Below are positions 17,166 through 26,164 of a DNA stretch of 64,000 bases, piece by piece. The stretch's first letter is position 1; each line of letters starts with the position of its first letter. The notes under the pieces were generated by a model. That model did not search any database. It was not told the DNA's origin and worked only from the letters and a program-made list of their open reading frames with translations. Location: the NCBI GenBank assembly GCA_028284625.1, contig JANQRH010000022.1, forward strand, positions 1 through 64,000, given 5' to 3'. The translations under genes and the position numbers were made by a program. The DNA is from Afifellaceae bacterium. GTDB lineage: Bacteria; Pseudomonadota; Alphaproteobacteria; Rhizobiales; Afifellaceae.

Positions 17166-18604
17166 TGGCGGTCGGGCGCGCCGCTTCCCGTGCCAGCAAA
17201 AGAGTCGCCTGGACTGCCATTAAGGATCGGTGCGTGGAGGTTTTGTCGCTGCGTCCAGAATGGTGGGCGTCTGGCGCTGTGCTCTGTCTGGCGCTTCTTT
17301 TCGGTGGCGGCACACGGCAGGGTCTTTGGTCGGATGCGATTGTGCAGATTTCGAGCCTGCCGCTTTTTGCTGTCGCGCTTGCTCACATCGCCCGCGCTGA
17401 GCGGAGCACGCCGGTGCTGCTCGCCCTTTGCTTGGCCGCCGGCATCGTCCTTCTGCCACTCACCCAGCTTCTCCCCTTGCCCCCGGCGATGTGGACAGCG
17501 CTGCCAGGGCGCGCGGAATTCGCTGCGGCCTTCGATACGGCGGATATCTCGACTCCTTGGCTCGGCATCAGCCTCAGTCCCGGAGCGACGTGGCGAAGCA
17601 CCTTGGCATTGCTGCCGGCAATCACTGTCTTCCTGTCCGTCCTCACACTTGGCCGCCATGCACGACGTGCCCTGACACTGATGCTCATTGCCTTCGGCTT
17701 CGTCAGCGTGCTCGTGGGTTTAGCGCAGCTCACCCAAGGGCCTGAGAGCGCGCTACGGTTTTATCACCCCACGAACCGCACTGAAGCCGTGGGCTTCTTT
17801 GCCAACCGCAACCACTTCGCGGCGCTTCTCTACACAATTCTGCCTTTCACGGCGGCTTGGGTTGTTGGACTCGCCGCAGATCGGCGACCCGAGATGATGG
17901 TCGGTCTGGCGCTCTCAGTCCTCGTTTTTGCGTCCCTTCTGCTGGGTCTTGGTATGGCGCGCTCGCGCGCCGGCCTCGTCCTGGCAATGCTCGCCGGCTT
18001 GGGAAGTGTCGCTCTCACGCGCACCGGGCGTGACAAGGCAGAGCTATGGCGCGGCGCCCGCGTCGTCTTCTTTAGCGGCCTCATCGGGTTCGTCCTGATC
18101 CTTCAGTTTGCCATGATCGGGATTTTGCAGCGGCTTCAGACCGATCTCGCCGATGACGCCCGGTGGGAGTTGACGGGAGTGACTTGGACGGTCGCACAGC
18201 GCTTCCAGCCGTTCGGCTCAGGGCTTGGGACGTTTGAACCGATCTACAGGATGCATGAAACAATCGACCGGTTGCGCCCGACCTTCGTCAATCACGCTCA
18301 TAACGATTACGTCGAGCTTCTGCTCGAAGCGGGCTGGCCGGCAATCGCTATGGTGCTCGGCTTTGTCCTGTGGCTTGCCTACATGTCGGGGGGCGTCTGG
18401 CGCCGACCGAGCAGGGAGACCACCGGTGCCATCGATCTATCTTTGCGACGTGCGGCGATGCTTGCCGTTGTCTTGCTGTTGCTCCATTCATCAGTGGACT
18501 ATCCGCTTCGGACGACCGCCCTCTCCACGCTGTTTGCCTTCTTCTGCGCGCTTATGATTCCGCCGGTGCGGCCGAGGCCGCCAGTTCACGCGGAGCACGG
18601 GTAG
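17162..18604 (+). CDS. O-antigen ligase/Wzy-type membrane protein
   Basis: A 480-residue inner-membrane protein with about eleven to twelve TM helices and the Wzy_C hallmark periplasmic loop (FFANRNHFAALLYTILPF and NHAHNDYVELLLEAGWPA). Members either ligate or polymerise lipid-linked glycans, and sequence alone does not separate the two. A second, EpsG-like polymerase lies in the sugar-specific block at 29228, so this one may be a ligase or a general polymerase of the export module. It is translationally coupled to the TPR-like gene upstream. Confidence 0.85.
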   Translation: MMAVGRAASRASKRVAWTAIKDRCVEVLSLRPEWWASGAVLCLALLFGGGTRQGLWSDAIVQISSLPLFAVALAHIARAERSTPVLLALCLAAGIVLLPLTQLLPLPPAMWTALPGRAEFAAAFDTADISTPWLGISLSPGATWRSTLALLPAITVFLSVLTLGRHARRALTLMLIAFGFVSVLVGLAQLTQGPESALRFYHPTNRTEAVGFFANRNHFAALLYTILPFTAAWVVGLAADRRPEMMVGLALSVLVFASLLLGLGMARSRAGLVLAMLAGLGSVALTRTGRDKAELWRGARVVFFSGLIGFVLILQFAMIGILQRLQTDLADDARWELTGVTWTVAQRFQPFGSGLGTFEPIYRMHETIDRLRPTFVNHAHNDYVELLLEAGWPAIAMVLGFVLWLAYMSGGVWRRPSRETTGAIDLSLRRAAMLAVVLLLLHSSVDYPLRTTALSTLFAFFCALMIPPVRPRPPVHAEHG

Positions 18605-18800
18605 AAACGCGATAGGCGACCGGTCACGTCGCCTAGTTTAGTCAAGGCATGGCCGATGTCGGATGATACAATCTGGGGGTTGCAGGTCATTCTCGTTCCC
18701 TGGACCCTCGAGCAGGCTGATCTGATTGCAAAAGAGCCATCCGGCCGGCTCTTCCGCAAGTACCCTAGATAGGCGCCAATAAGGTTGCATCTCGCACCAT

Positions 18801-18830
18801 TATACACTTAATCTAAGATTGAGTGTTATA
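18801..18830. promoter_or_regulatory. Imperfect 30-bp palindrome upstream of the NusG-like gene
   Basis: The arms CACTTAATCT and AGATTGAGTG are inverted repeats with one mismatch around a single A, with TATA-type bases continuing outwards on both sides. It lies immediately before the NusG-like gene and overlaps its earliest possible start codon (GTG at 18823), which argues for a later start. The shape is that of a dimeric repressor or activator site. No second copy was noticed in the window. Confidence 0.45.
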
Positions 18831-18849
18831 TTCTCGGGGCGGCGTAAGG

Positions 18850-19401
18850 TTGCGTGAACTCGCGGACAGCGTGCGGAAAACAGGTCGCTCGGGTGCGGGC
18901 GGCGAGAACCGCTGGTACGCCGTGCACACATTGCCGCACCGGGAGTTCGGCGCTGCCCAGCAGCTCGAGTTTCAAGGCTATCGGACGTTTCTTCCGACCC
19001 ACCAAAAGACCGTACGGCATGCGCGGCGTTTTCGGACCGTGCGGGCACCATTTTTCCCTCGGTATCTCTTCGTTCGCCTTAGCTTGACGCTTCAGCGATG
19101 GCGTCCGATTAATGGCACGTTCGGCGTCGCTGGTCTGGTAATGGCAGTGGACAAGCCGATGCCTGTTCCCCACGGTGTGGTCGAAGCGCTTGAAGCGCTG
19201 ACTGACCCTGGCGGGATGCTGTCTTTTGCGCCTCAGCTGCAGGTCGGACAGAAGGCTCGCGTGCTCACCGGGCCCTTCGCCGACCGGATCGGCGAACTTG
19301 TCCACACCGATGACAGGAACCGGGTTCATATTCTGCTCGACGTCATGGGCGTTTCCGTTCGGGTGCGCACAGCGAGAGAGGCTCTCGCTCCGACAGGATA
19401 G
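18850..19401 (+). CDS. NusG/RfaH-like transcription antiterminator
   Basis: About 183 residues. The NGN domain begins RWYAVHTLPHREFGAAQQLE and includes the family FFPRYLFVRL motif. The C-terminal KOW domain is seen in VGQKARVLTGPFADRIGELV. This is a specialised NusG paralogue of the kind (RfaH, LoaP, UpxY) that lets RNA polymerase read long polysaccharide operons. The start is uncertain: TTG at 18850 is used because GTG at 18823 lies inside a palindrome; GTG at 18871 is also possible. It lies between the export genes and the glycan-building genes, and an ops-like element follows 57 bp after its stop. Confidence 0.82.
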   Translation: MRELADSVRKTGRSGAGGENRWYAVHTLPHREFGAAQQLEFQGYRTFLPTHQKTVRHARRFRTVRAPFFPRYLFVRLSLTLQRWRPINGTFGVAGLVMAVDKPMPVPHGVVEALEALTDPGGMLSFAPQLQVGQKARVLTGPFADRIGELVHTDDRNRVHILLDVMGVSVRVRTAREALAPTG

Positions 19402-19458
19402 GCCCGAAGACGTCGATGGCAAGGCTCGCCTTTGTCAGTCTGGGGGAGTCACCCGGAC

Positions 19459-19470
19459 TGCGGTAGCGTG
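19459..19470 (+). promoter_or_regulatory. ops-like element downstream of the NusG-like gene
   Basis: TGCGGTAGCGTG matches 11 of 12 bases of the enterobacterial ops element GGCGGTAGCGTG that recruits RfaH. It lies in the 161-bp gap between the NusG-like gene and the initiating sugar-phosphate transferase. A different 11/12 match exists inside the LacI-type coding sequence (1878-1889), so chance matches do occur; the position is what makes this one of interest. Confidence 0.35.
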
Positions 19471-19562
19471 ACCAGATCTCGGCGGTCCGACTGAACAATC
19501 AGACATCCGGCTCCCCAGCCGAAATCCAAATGCTCTTCGCAAACGCTGATCGAGCCTAGCAG

Positions 19563-20876
19563 GTGACGATAGACGCACTGCCAAACATGCAGCGCGCGGC
19601 CGGCGCCGTTCCCGTCCATCCCGGTGATCCTTCGCAAGGGGGGCTTCTGCGGCTGCTGGCCCGCATCCGTTTTCAGCTGCTGGGCGGGCTCCTGATCGCC
19701 GTGCTGGTGCCGGCGCTCCTACGCGGCCAGTTCGAGCTCCGTCTTGCGCCCGGCAGCCTAGAGAATACAGTCCTTGGCACGACGATAGCGCTTGTCTTGG
19801 GGGCTTACGCCATCCGTCGTCTGCTGCCGCTACCAGGTGTGCAGGCTACGTCTTTTGTCATTCCTGCTCTGACGGCCACTTATGCTGGCGTTGCCATTGC
19901 CTTCCTGCTTCTTAGGGCCGACTACTCACGGTTTCTCCTTCTCGCCAGTTTCCTCCTGGCAGTCCCTTGGTTCTTGTTCGTGACCGTCGTCGAACGGCGC
20001 TTCAAGCGCCCTCGGCTTGCGCTGCTCCCAGTTGGGAGAACCCGGTCTCTTGCCGGGCTGAAACAGGCCGACTGGACGATCTTGGAAGATCCCAAAAACG
20101 TTCCACGCTCCGTCAGCGGCATCGTTGCTGATCTTCGTGTTGATCTTCCGGCCCGATGGGAGCGTCTGCTTGCGCGCTGCGCGTTAGAGGGCCTTCCGAT
20201 CTATCACTCCAAACACGTTGTGGAGTCGCTGACCGGCCGCGTCGAGATTGAGCACCTTTCGGAAAACAGCCTCGGATCAGTCCTGCCGTCGTCGGTCTAT
20301 CGCAAGGTCAAACGCTTCACTGACACGCTCGCTGTGCTTCTGGCTTTGCCATTGATTCTGGTTATCGGAAGCGCTGCGGCGCTATTGATCAGACTGGAGG
20401 ATGGCGGGCCAATCTTCTTTAAGCAGGCGCGCATGGGGCATTGCCGCAGAGTATTCACCATGTTCAAGTTCCGCACTATGCGGGTCGATGCCCCTGAGGG
20501 AAATCATTTCACAGAAGAGAATGACCCCCGCATCACGCGTATCGGCGGCGTGCTCCGACGCTACCGCATTGATGAGTTGCCGCAAGTGATCAACATCTTG
20601 CGCGGCGAGATGAGCGTCATCGGGCCGCGCCCAGAATCCCTACCGCTCTCGCAGCGTTACGAGAAGAAGATACCGTTTTACGTTTATCGTCACATTGTCC
20701 GGCCAGGGATCACCGGCTGGGCGCAGGTCCAACAGGGCTGGGCTGCGGAAGTAGAAGACGTGGTCGGCAAGCTGCACTACGATTTCTTTTACATTAAGCA
20801 CTTCTCCCCGTGGCTCGACATATTGATAGCCGCGCGCACGATTCGCACGATCCTAACGGGCTTCGGGGCGCGATAG
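19563..20876 (+). CDS. Undecaprenyl-phosphate sugar-1-phosphate transferase (PHPT)
   Basis: A 437-residue initiating enzyme that loads the first sugar phosphate onto undecaprenyl phosphate. The N-terminal half has four TM segments; a fifth hydrophobic hairpin (LAVLLALPLILVIGSAAALL) starts the PF02397 catalytic domain. That domain carries FFKQARMGHCRRVFTMFKFR, RIDELPQVINILRGEMSVIG with the catalytic DE pair, and GITGWAQVQQGW. The GTG at 19563 is used; an ATG at 19587 is possible. Size and layout match WcaJ/ExoY-type enzymes with a degenerate middle domain. The transferred sugar is unknown. Confidence 0.9.
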   Translation: MTIDALPNMQRAAGAVPVHPGDPSQGGLLRLLARIRFQLLGGLLIAVLVPALLRGQFELRLAPGSLENTVLGTTIALVLGAYAIRRLLPLPGVQATSFVIPALTATYAGVAIAFLLLRADYSRFLLLASFLLAVPWFLFVTVVERRFKRPRLALLPVGRTRSLAGLKQADWTILEDPKNVPRSVSGIVADLRVDLPARWERLLARCALEGLPIYHSKHVVESLTGRVEIEHLSENSLGSVLPSSVYRKVKRFTDTLAVLLALPLILVIGSAAALLIRLEDGGPIFFKQARMGHCRRVFTMFKFRTMRVDAPEGNHFTEENDPRITRIGGVLRRYRIDELPQVINILRGEMSVIGPRPESLPLSQRYEKKIPFYVYRHIVRPGITGWAQVQQGWAAEVEDVVGKLHYDFFYIKHFSPWLDILIAARTIRTILTGFGAR

Positions 20877-21536
20877 GTACTCTTGCTCAGAAAGAAGCGG
20901 CAATGGGCAAGTAGTGTCGCAAAGGCGCGATTGCCTAAATTTGCACGGTGAATGAGTTGAACCGAAGGAGCCTGGCTTAGGTGGGATCTGGCGGAGCTTA
21001 ATGAGAAACATTCCAAAAAAGACGAAAAGGTCTTGCCAGCTTACTATATCTCTTTCGGGCAACAACTTTGCAATGTCTCAAGCTCCACGAGCCAACGGCT
21101 TCATTTGCGCCGCCGCAGGCCAGGAACGATCGTCTCCGATCACGGCACCGAGTTTGCTTCGAGCGCATTGATAGCGCGGTCGCTGAACACCGGATCGGAT
21201 TGCCGCTTTAACAGGCTTCGCAGCCTATCATTTCCGCGTCACCTGATCACAGGGCGGCGGCGCCTCATCCTTTGTCGTCGTTGTTAAACGCTGGACACAT
21301 ATGCTGATGAACCGATGGTGCCAAAGGGGTGAGTGAGCCGTTTGCTCGTAGCAGTCCGTGGGAAGACCACCACGTCCGTAGGTAACCCCGAACATTGTTG
21401 CCCAACATCACCTCAGACTAGACACGCGGCGCGGCGTCTTATCTCCTTTCAACATTGCGTTGGCGGGTTTGGTGAAAGGGGGTCCAACGCTTCCCGTGAC
21501 GTCCAAAATTTCTAGACACTTAATGAAGCACGTTAC
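20877..21536. other. 660-bp gap with an insertion-sequence trace
   Basis: Separates the initiating transferase from the CDP-sugar genes. Apart from the transposase fragment at 21108-21176 there is no recognisable gene. The gap may mark the junction where the sugar-specific block was inserted. It also must carry the promoter or leader of the rfbF unit. Confidence 0.5.
21108..21176 (+). mobile_element. IS3-type transposase fragment
   Basis: The frame reads RRRRPGTIVSDHGTEFASSA, which is the conserved strand of the rve integrase core of IS3-family OrfB (usual form GxPxxIxSDNGTEF) with Asn replaced by His. Sequence on both sides does not continue the domain, so this is a remnant. I could not define IS ends. 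Confidence 0.5.
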
Positions 21537-22307
21537 ATGAAGGCCGTAATTCTAGCTGGAGGGCGCGGCACCCGAATCTCCGAGGAAACCCACGTTAGAC
21601 CCAAGCCGATGATCGAGATTGGTGGCCGACCTATTCTTTGGCACATCATGAAGCTATACTCAGCCAACCACGTGACCGATTTTGTGATCTGTTGTGGCTA
21701 CCGAGGTTACATGATTAAAGAATATTTCGCCAACTATTTCCTCCATATGTCCGATGTCACTTTTGATATATATCACAACAGTATGGTTGTACACCAGAAA
21801 AAGGTTGAGCCGTGGCGCGTAACGCTTGTGGATACCGGAGAAGACACAAACACGGGAGGCCGTCTTAAACGTGTAGCTGACTACATCAGCGAAGACGAGG
21901 CGTTTTGCTTTACATATGGTGACGGGCTCGGCAATGTGGACATTCGATTGTCCATCGAGTTTCACCGTAGACACCGAAAGCTTGCTACGGTCACCGCCGT
22001 GCTACCACCCGGTCGTTATGGAGCGCTCAAGCGATCGGGGGTCCAGGTCATTGATTTCGTGGAAAAACCCCGCGGCGACGGCGGCTTTATTAACGGCGGC
22101 TTTTTCGTCCTTTCCCCGAAATGTCTAGACTTTGTTGACGGTGATAGCAGCAGTTGGGAGGGCGATCCACTGACGCGTCTGGCGTCGATGGGGGAGATGA
22201 TCGCGTTCGAGCATTCCGGCTTTTGGCAGCCTCTTGATACCTTGCGTGACAAGAATTTGCTGGAGGAGCTTTGGGCCTCCGGCGACGCACCGTGGAAGGT
22301 TTGGTAA
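21537..22307 (+). CDS. rfbF: Glucose-1-phosphate cytidylyltransferase
   Basis: A 256-residue enzyme making CDP-glucose from glucose 1-phosphate and CTP. The nucleotidyltransferase signature is at the N-terminus ([20 protein letters not shown], then [19 protein letters not shown]). Also seen are [10 protein letters not shown] and [19 protein letters not shown], typical of RfbF/DdhA. The length is exactly that of the family. It is followed at once by the CDP-glucose dehydratase gene, together giving CDP-4-dehydro-6-deoxyglucose. Confidence 0.93.
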   Translation: MKAVILAGGRGTRISEETHVRPKPMIEIGGRPILWHIMKLYSANHVTDFVICCGYRGYMIKEYFANYFLHMSDVTFDIYHNSMVVHQKKVEPWRVTLVDTGEDTNTGGRLKRVADYISEDEAFCFTYGDGLGNVDIRLSIEFHRRHRKLATVTAVLPPGRYGALKRSGVQVIDFVEKPRGDGGFINGGFFVLSPKCLDFVDGDSSSWEGDPLTRLASMGEMIAFEHSGFWQPLDTLRDKNLLEELWASGDAPWKVW

Positions 22308-23371
22308 CGACGGACTCCAAAGTTGCTGCCCCTGGTTTTTGGCAAGGGAAGCGCGTCTTGCTTACCGGCCATACCGGTTTCAAGGGTTCTTGGCTCACAC
22401 TTTGGCTGCAAAGGCTCGGCGCGGAGGTCACTGGTGTCAGCCTGCCGCCTGTGACGACGCCGAACCTATTCGAACTCGCCGAGGTTGCTGGCGCTTGCCA
22501 CAGCAATTATCAAGATCTCGGCGACGCCGCCGCGGTGGCTGAGCTAACCAGAGCAGCTCGGCCCGAGATCGTCTTCCATCTCGCGGCCCAGCCGCTAGTT
22601 CGGACGAGCTACTGCGAGCCTCTCCCGACGCTTGCGACGAATGTAATGGGCACCGCCCACGTCCTCGACTCCTTGCGCGGCCTTACTTCGGCTCGTGTTG
22701 CAGTGATCGTGACGACCGACAAAGTCTATCGCAACACGAGAACAATGTGGCCGCGTCGCGAAGACGATCCGCTGGGGGGGCACGACCCCTACAGCGCAAG
22801 CAAGGCGGCTTCAGAGTTCGTGGTCGACAGCTATCGCGACGCATTCTTGGCTGACCAGGGAGTAGCTGTGGCGAGCGCGCGGTCGGGAAACGTGATCGGC
22901 GGTGGGGACTGGTCCAAGGACCGGTTGATTCCCGACGCAGTTCGCGCTTGGGAAGCTCAGGGCATTTTGCACGTCCGTCGTCCGCAGGCCATTCGTCCGT
23001 GGCAGCACGTGCTTGAGCCACTTTCTGGCTACTTGACCCTGGCGCGCAAGCTCTGGGACGAATCTTCTCTCGCGGACGCCTACAATTTTGGTCCGGAGAC
23101 TCACGAGGCGAAGACGGTGCGCGAGCTGGTAGAATTAGCGCGTGCGGCCTACGGCCTCGGGGGCGTGCTATATGCGGATGGCGTTGAGGGGCCGTATGAG
23201 ACCAGCTGGCTGTCGCTCGAGATTTCCAAGGCCCGTACGATCCTCGGCTTCACGCCGAAATGGTCGCTCGTCGAGACAGTCGAACGCACGACGACTTGGT
23301 ACCGCAAACTCGCTAAAGGCGCCAGCGCGCGCGCTCTCTGCGAAGCAGACATTGTCGCGTATGAGGCGTAG
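22301..23371 (+). CDS. rfbG: CDP-glucose 4,6-dehydratase
   Basis: A ~356-residue extended SDR enzyme. The NAD site is [20 protein letters not shown], the active site includes VTTDKVYRN and [12 protein letters not shown] (YxxxK), and [19 protein letters not shown] is characteristic of RfbG/DdhB. The TTG at 22301 overlaps rfbF by seven bases; an in-frame GTG at 22292 is an alternative and both give a normal family length. The product is CDP-4-dehydro-6-deoxy-D-glucose, the branch point for 3,6-dideoxy and 6-deoxy hexoses. No RfbH dehydrase is present in the window, which points to a 6-deoxyhexose. Confidence 0.92.
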   Translation: MVTTDSKVAAPGFWQGKRVLLTGHTGFKGSWLTLWLQRLGAEVTGVSLPPVTTPNLFELAEVAGACHSNYQDLGDAAAVAELTRAARPEIVFHLAAQPLVRTSYCEPLPTLATNVMGTAHVLDSLRGLTSARVAVIVTTDKVYRNTRTMWPRREDDPLGGHDPYSASKAASEFVVDSYRDAFLADQGVAVASARSGNVIGGGDWSKDRLIPDAVRAWEAQGILHVRRPQAIRPWQHVLEPLSGYLTLARKLWDESSLADAYNFGPETHEAKTVRELVELARAAYGLGGVLYADGVEGPYETSWLSLEISKARTILGFTPKWSLVETVERTTTWYRKLAKGASARALCEADIVAYEA

Positions 23372-23633
23372 CGCCGGGCGCGATTCGGTTTGATTGATCT
23401 GCCCATAGCTGAGCCGGAATGGGGCTGACGCCAGCGGCTGGGCAACGCGCACTACTTCCTGGTGCAGCACGTTCGGGAACGTCGATTACGTCGGTGACAA
23501 TAACTCCACCGTCACCCGCTCCGAGGTTTCCTCGTTCTCTCCGACGTGCCCCTTCATGGATAGGCGGAACGAATCGGCCTAGGTGTGACACTGCCCTGGG
23601 GGCTGACCCGGCCAGCCACCACAAGATGCCAGG

Positions 23634-24377
23634 ATGAAGATTTCGGTTGTAACTGTCTGTCGGAACTCGGCTCCGACAATAGCCTACACATTGGAGTCGT
23701 TCTTCCGGCAAGACCATCAGGAAAAGGAACTCATCATAGTCGATGGGATATCAACCGACATGACGCTCTCGATTATTGACTCGTTCCGTTCCGAGGACAT
23801 GATCGTTATCTCGGAAGCCGATGACGGCGTGTATGATGCCATGAACAAAGGATTGGCTGTTTTTTCCGGCGCCGCCGTGGGTTTCCTTAACTCAGATGAC
23901 AGATTTACAGACTCGAATGTTCTTTCCGAGATCAGTGATGCGCTACACAGAACAGACGTAGTGTATGGCAGTCTCAATTTTGTTGCTGATCACGATAGTC
24001 GACGGATAGTCCGACGCTGGCGCGGAGTAGATTACTGGCCGGGAGCGTTCCGTGATGGTTGGATGCCAGCGCATCCTACGTTTTACGTCAGGCGCGATGT
24101 AATAGAGGCCGTTGGGGTATTTGAAACTAGCTTTGAAATAGCCGCCGACTATGATTTCATGCTTAGAGTACTTGAAGTGCATAAATTCCGCTCAAAGATG
24201 ATCTCGCGAGCCCTCGTGGACATGAGGTATGGTGGTACAAGCACATCAGGACTATTATCATACTTGAGCGGAAATTTTCATTCGTATAGAGCGCGGCGCC
24301 AACGTCTCGGCGTCGGTTGGTACGACCCTGCACTCGTTTGGAAACCTCTTCGGAAGCTTTCGCAATTCTGGCCGTAG
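23634..24377 (+). CDS. Glycosyltransferase family 2 (WcaE-like)
   Basis: A 247-residue GT-A glycosyltransferase. The N-terminus KISVVTVCRNSAPTIAYTLE, the nucleotide-binding IIVDGISTDMT, the SEADDGVYDAMNKGL segment and the NSDDRFTD metal motif are standard for the colanic-acid WcaE-like branch. It has no TM helix. Base composition begins to drop here compared with the genes to the left. Donor and acceptor are unknown. Confidence 0.88.
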   Translation: MKISVVTVCRNSAPTIAYTLESFFRQDHQEKELIIVDGISTDMTLSIIDSFRSEDMIVISEADDGVYDAMNKGLAVFSGAAVGFLNSDDRFTDSNVLSEISDALHRTDVVYGSLNFVADHDSRRIVRRWRGVDYWPGAFRDGWMPAHPTFYVRRDVIEAVGVFETSFEIAADYDFMLRVLEVHKFRSKMISRALVDMRYGGTSTSGLLSYLSGNFHSYRARRQRLGVGWYDPALVWKPLRKLSQFWP

Positions 24378-24662
24378 CGGGCCATCCGGTCGCACCGCGA
24401 TATCTGCTCGCAATGAGCCTTGGCTTGCCGATGCTCGCCGATGGATCGATGAATGGAGGACTGGCTTTAGAAAAATTTCCACCCGCATTCGCCGCTCGGA
24501 AATTCGACGTCGTCGGCTTCGCTCAACCGGAGTACGCATGACGCTCGGACCAGTCGAAATCTTCCCCCCAATCAATTGGCGCTCCGAGTTGACCTCTCAG
24601 TGGGGGCGGATCACCAGTTCCTAGTAGTCACGAAACAAATGATGTCGAGGTAGGGGCCGAGA
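24378..24662. other. Gap between glycosyltransferase and epimerase genes
   Basis: No supported gene. A few short frames are present without domain likeness. The region may hold remnants of a gene lost when the block was assembled, but nothing can be identified. Confidence 0.3.
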
Positions 24663-25193
24663 ATGAGATTCGAAGAGACTTCTATTGCTGGCGTATGGCT
24701 TGCAAATATCGACAAGATCGAAGATGAGCGCGGCTTTTTTGCTCGCGCCTGGTGCGAACGGGAAGCGTCTGGACGCGGATTGACCGCATGCGTTTCCCAG
24801 GCAAATATCTCGTACAACCGCAGAGTTGGTACGCTGCGTGGACTGCATCTTCAACGCGCCCCTCATGCCGAGATGAAGGCAGTGCGTTGTATCAAAGGAT
24901 CAGTCTACGATGTCGTTGTAGATTTGCGTCCCGCGTCTGCAACTTATCTTAGCTGGTATTCAACCCAGCTTAGTGCCGACAATCGAGCGATGGTTTGCGT
25001 TCCCGAGGGCTGCGCTCACGGCTTCCAAACGCTTGAAGATGACACCGAGGTCTTCTACTTGGTTTCTCATCCCTACTCAAAAGCCGCCGAAAACGGAGTT
25101 CGCTGGGACGATCCACTGTTCAACATAGCCTGGCCACTTCGACCGGCGTCTATATCAAAAAAAGACGCGGCCTTTCTGGACTTTGTGCCCTAA
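24663..25193 (+). CDS. RfbC-like (dTDP-4-dehydrorhamnose 3,5-epimerase family) protein
   Basis: A 176-residue cupin epimerase. Motifs are ERGFFARAWCER, ISYNRRVGTLRGLHLQ (catalytic His region), KAVRCIKGSVYDVVVDLR, and VPEGCAHGFQTLEDDTEVFY. The fold family isomerises the 3- and/or 5-position of nucleotide 4-keto-6-deoxy sugars. No dTDP-sugar genes (RmlA/RmlB) are in the locus but CDP-glucose genes are, so the likely substrate is CDP-4-dehydro-6-deoxyglucose. It is six bases upstream of the SDR gene expected to reduce the product. Confidence 0.88.
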   Translation: MRFEETSIAGVWLANIDKIEDERGFFARAWCEREASGRGLTACVSQANISYNRRVGTLRGLHLQRAPHAEMKAVRCIKGSVYDVVVDLRPASATYLSWYSTQLSADNRAMVCVPEGCAHGFQTLEDDTEVFYLVSHPYSKAAENGVRWDDPLFNIAWPLRPASISKKDAAFLDFVP

Positions 25194-25199
25194 GATGAC

Positions 25200-26150
25200 G
25201 TGAGGCTGGCCGGTTTGATGCGCGAAAACTATGCCGATGCCCGCGTGCTTATACCGGGCGGGACCGGCTTCATCGGCCGGCAACTTGCCAGCAGGCTCAC
25301 CGAACTCGGTGCCGACGTTGTGACCTTAGGTCGATCAAGCCCGACCGCCGGACTTCCAAACACCTCTCGGCACATTCAGGTCGATATTAGTGACGCGTCC
25401 GCCCTTACGAAGCTAGTAGCCAAATGCGAGTTTGATTATGTATTTAACTTGGCGGGAGATATAAATCACACTCCACTAGAAAAACACGGCCGCACCATAA
25501 TAGATGTCCATTTCAAAGGTCTGGTCAATTTAATTTCAACCGTTACAAAGCCCGCACTTACCGGTTTCGTTCAAGTAGGAAGCAGCGACGAGTACGGAAA
25601 AGGAATTTCTCCTCAAAAAGAAGCTCAGCGCGAAGGACCATCGTCACCTTATTCTGTCGCAAAAACTGCGGGGACGCATCTGGTACAAAGTTTGGCGCGG
25701 ACTTCTGACTTTCCAGGAGTAGTTGTTCGGCTTTTTTTGACTTACGGGCCAGGGCAGAATTTGAAGCGTTTCTTGCCACAAGTTATCATGGGTTGCCTGG
25801 AAGGGCGTGCATTTCCGGTGTCTGAGGGCAAACAAATAAGAGATTTCTGTTTCGTCAGTGATGCTGTTGAAGGGATGCTACTTGCTGCAATTGCACCCAC
25901 AGCAAAAGGTGAGGTATTAAATATCGCATCGGGCCAACCTACTGCCATCCGAAATGTAATAGAAAAAGTACAAGAAATCGTTGGCAACGGTAATCCTCAA
26001 TTCGGCGAGATTGTTTATAGGCCCGGCGAAAATATGTCCCTTTATGCTGACACCACTTTGGCCACTCAGTTACTTGGCTGGAGTGCTTCGACGACGCTTG
26101 ACGACGGATTAATCAAAACCATAGAACACTATAAGCGTCTTCTTAATTAG
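25200..26150 (+). CDS. NAD-dependent epimerase/reductase of the SDR family
   Basis: A 316-residue extended SDR: ARVLIPGGTGFIGRQLASRL at the N-terminus, YVFNLAGDINH, VGSSDEYGKG and catalytic SPYSVAKTAG (YxxxK). GTG at 25200 is used, six bases after the epimerase stop. It resembles RfbJ/abequose-synthase-like and GDP/CDP-4-keto-6-deoxyhexose reductases. With the preceding genes it would complete a CDP-6-deoxyhexose by reducing C4. The stereochemistry cannot be read from sequence. Confidence 0.85.
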   Translation: MRLAGLMRENYADARVLIPGGTGFIGRQLASRLTELGADVVTLGRSSPTAGLPNTSRHIQVDISDASALTKLVAKCEFDYVFNLAGDINHTPLEKHGRTIIDVHFKGLVNLISTVTKPALTGFVQVGSSDEYGKGISPQKEAQREGPSSPYSVAKTAGTHLVQSLARTSDFPGVVVRLFLTYGPGQNLKRFLPQVIMGCLEGRAFPVSEGKQIRDFCFVSDAVEGMLLAAIAPTAKGEVLNIASGQPTAIRNVIEKVQEIVGNGNPQFGEIVYRPGENMSLYADTTLATQLLGWSASTTLDDGLIKTIEHYKRLLN

Positions 26151-26164
26151 AAGGAATCTGCGTA

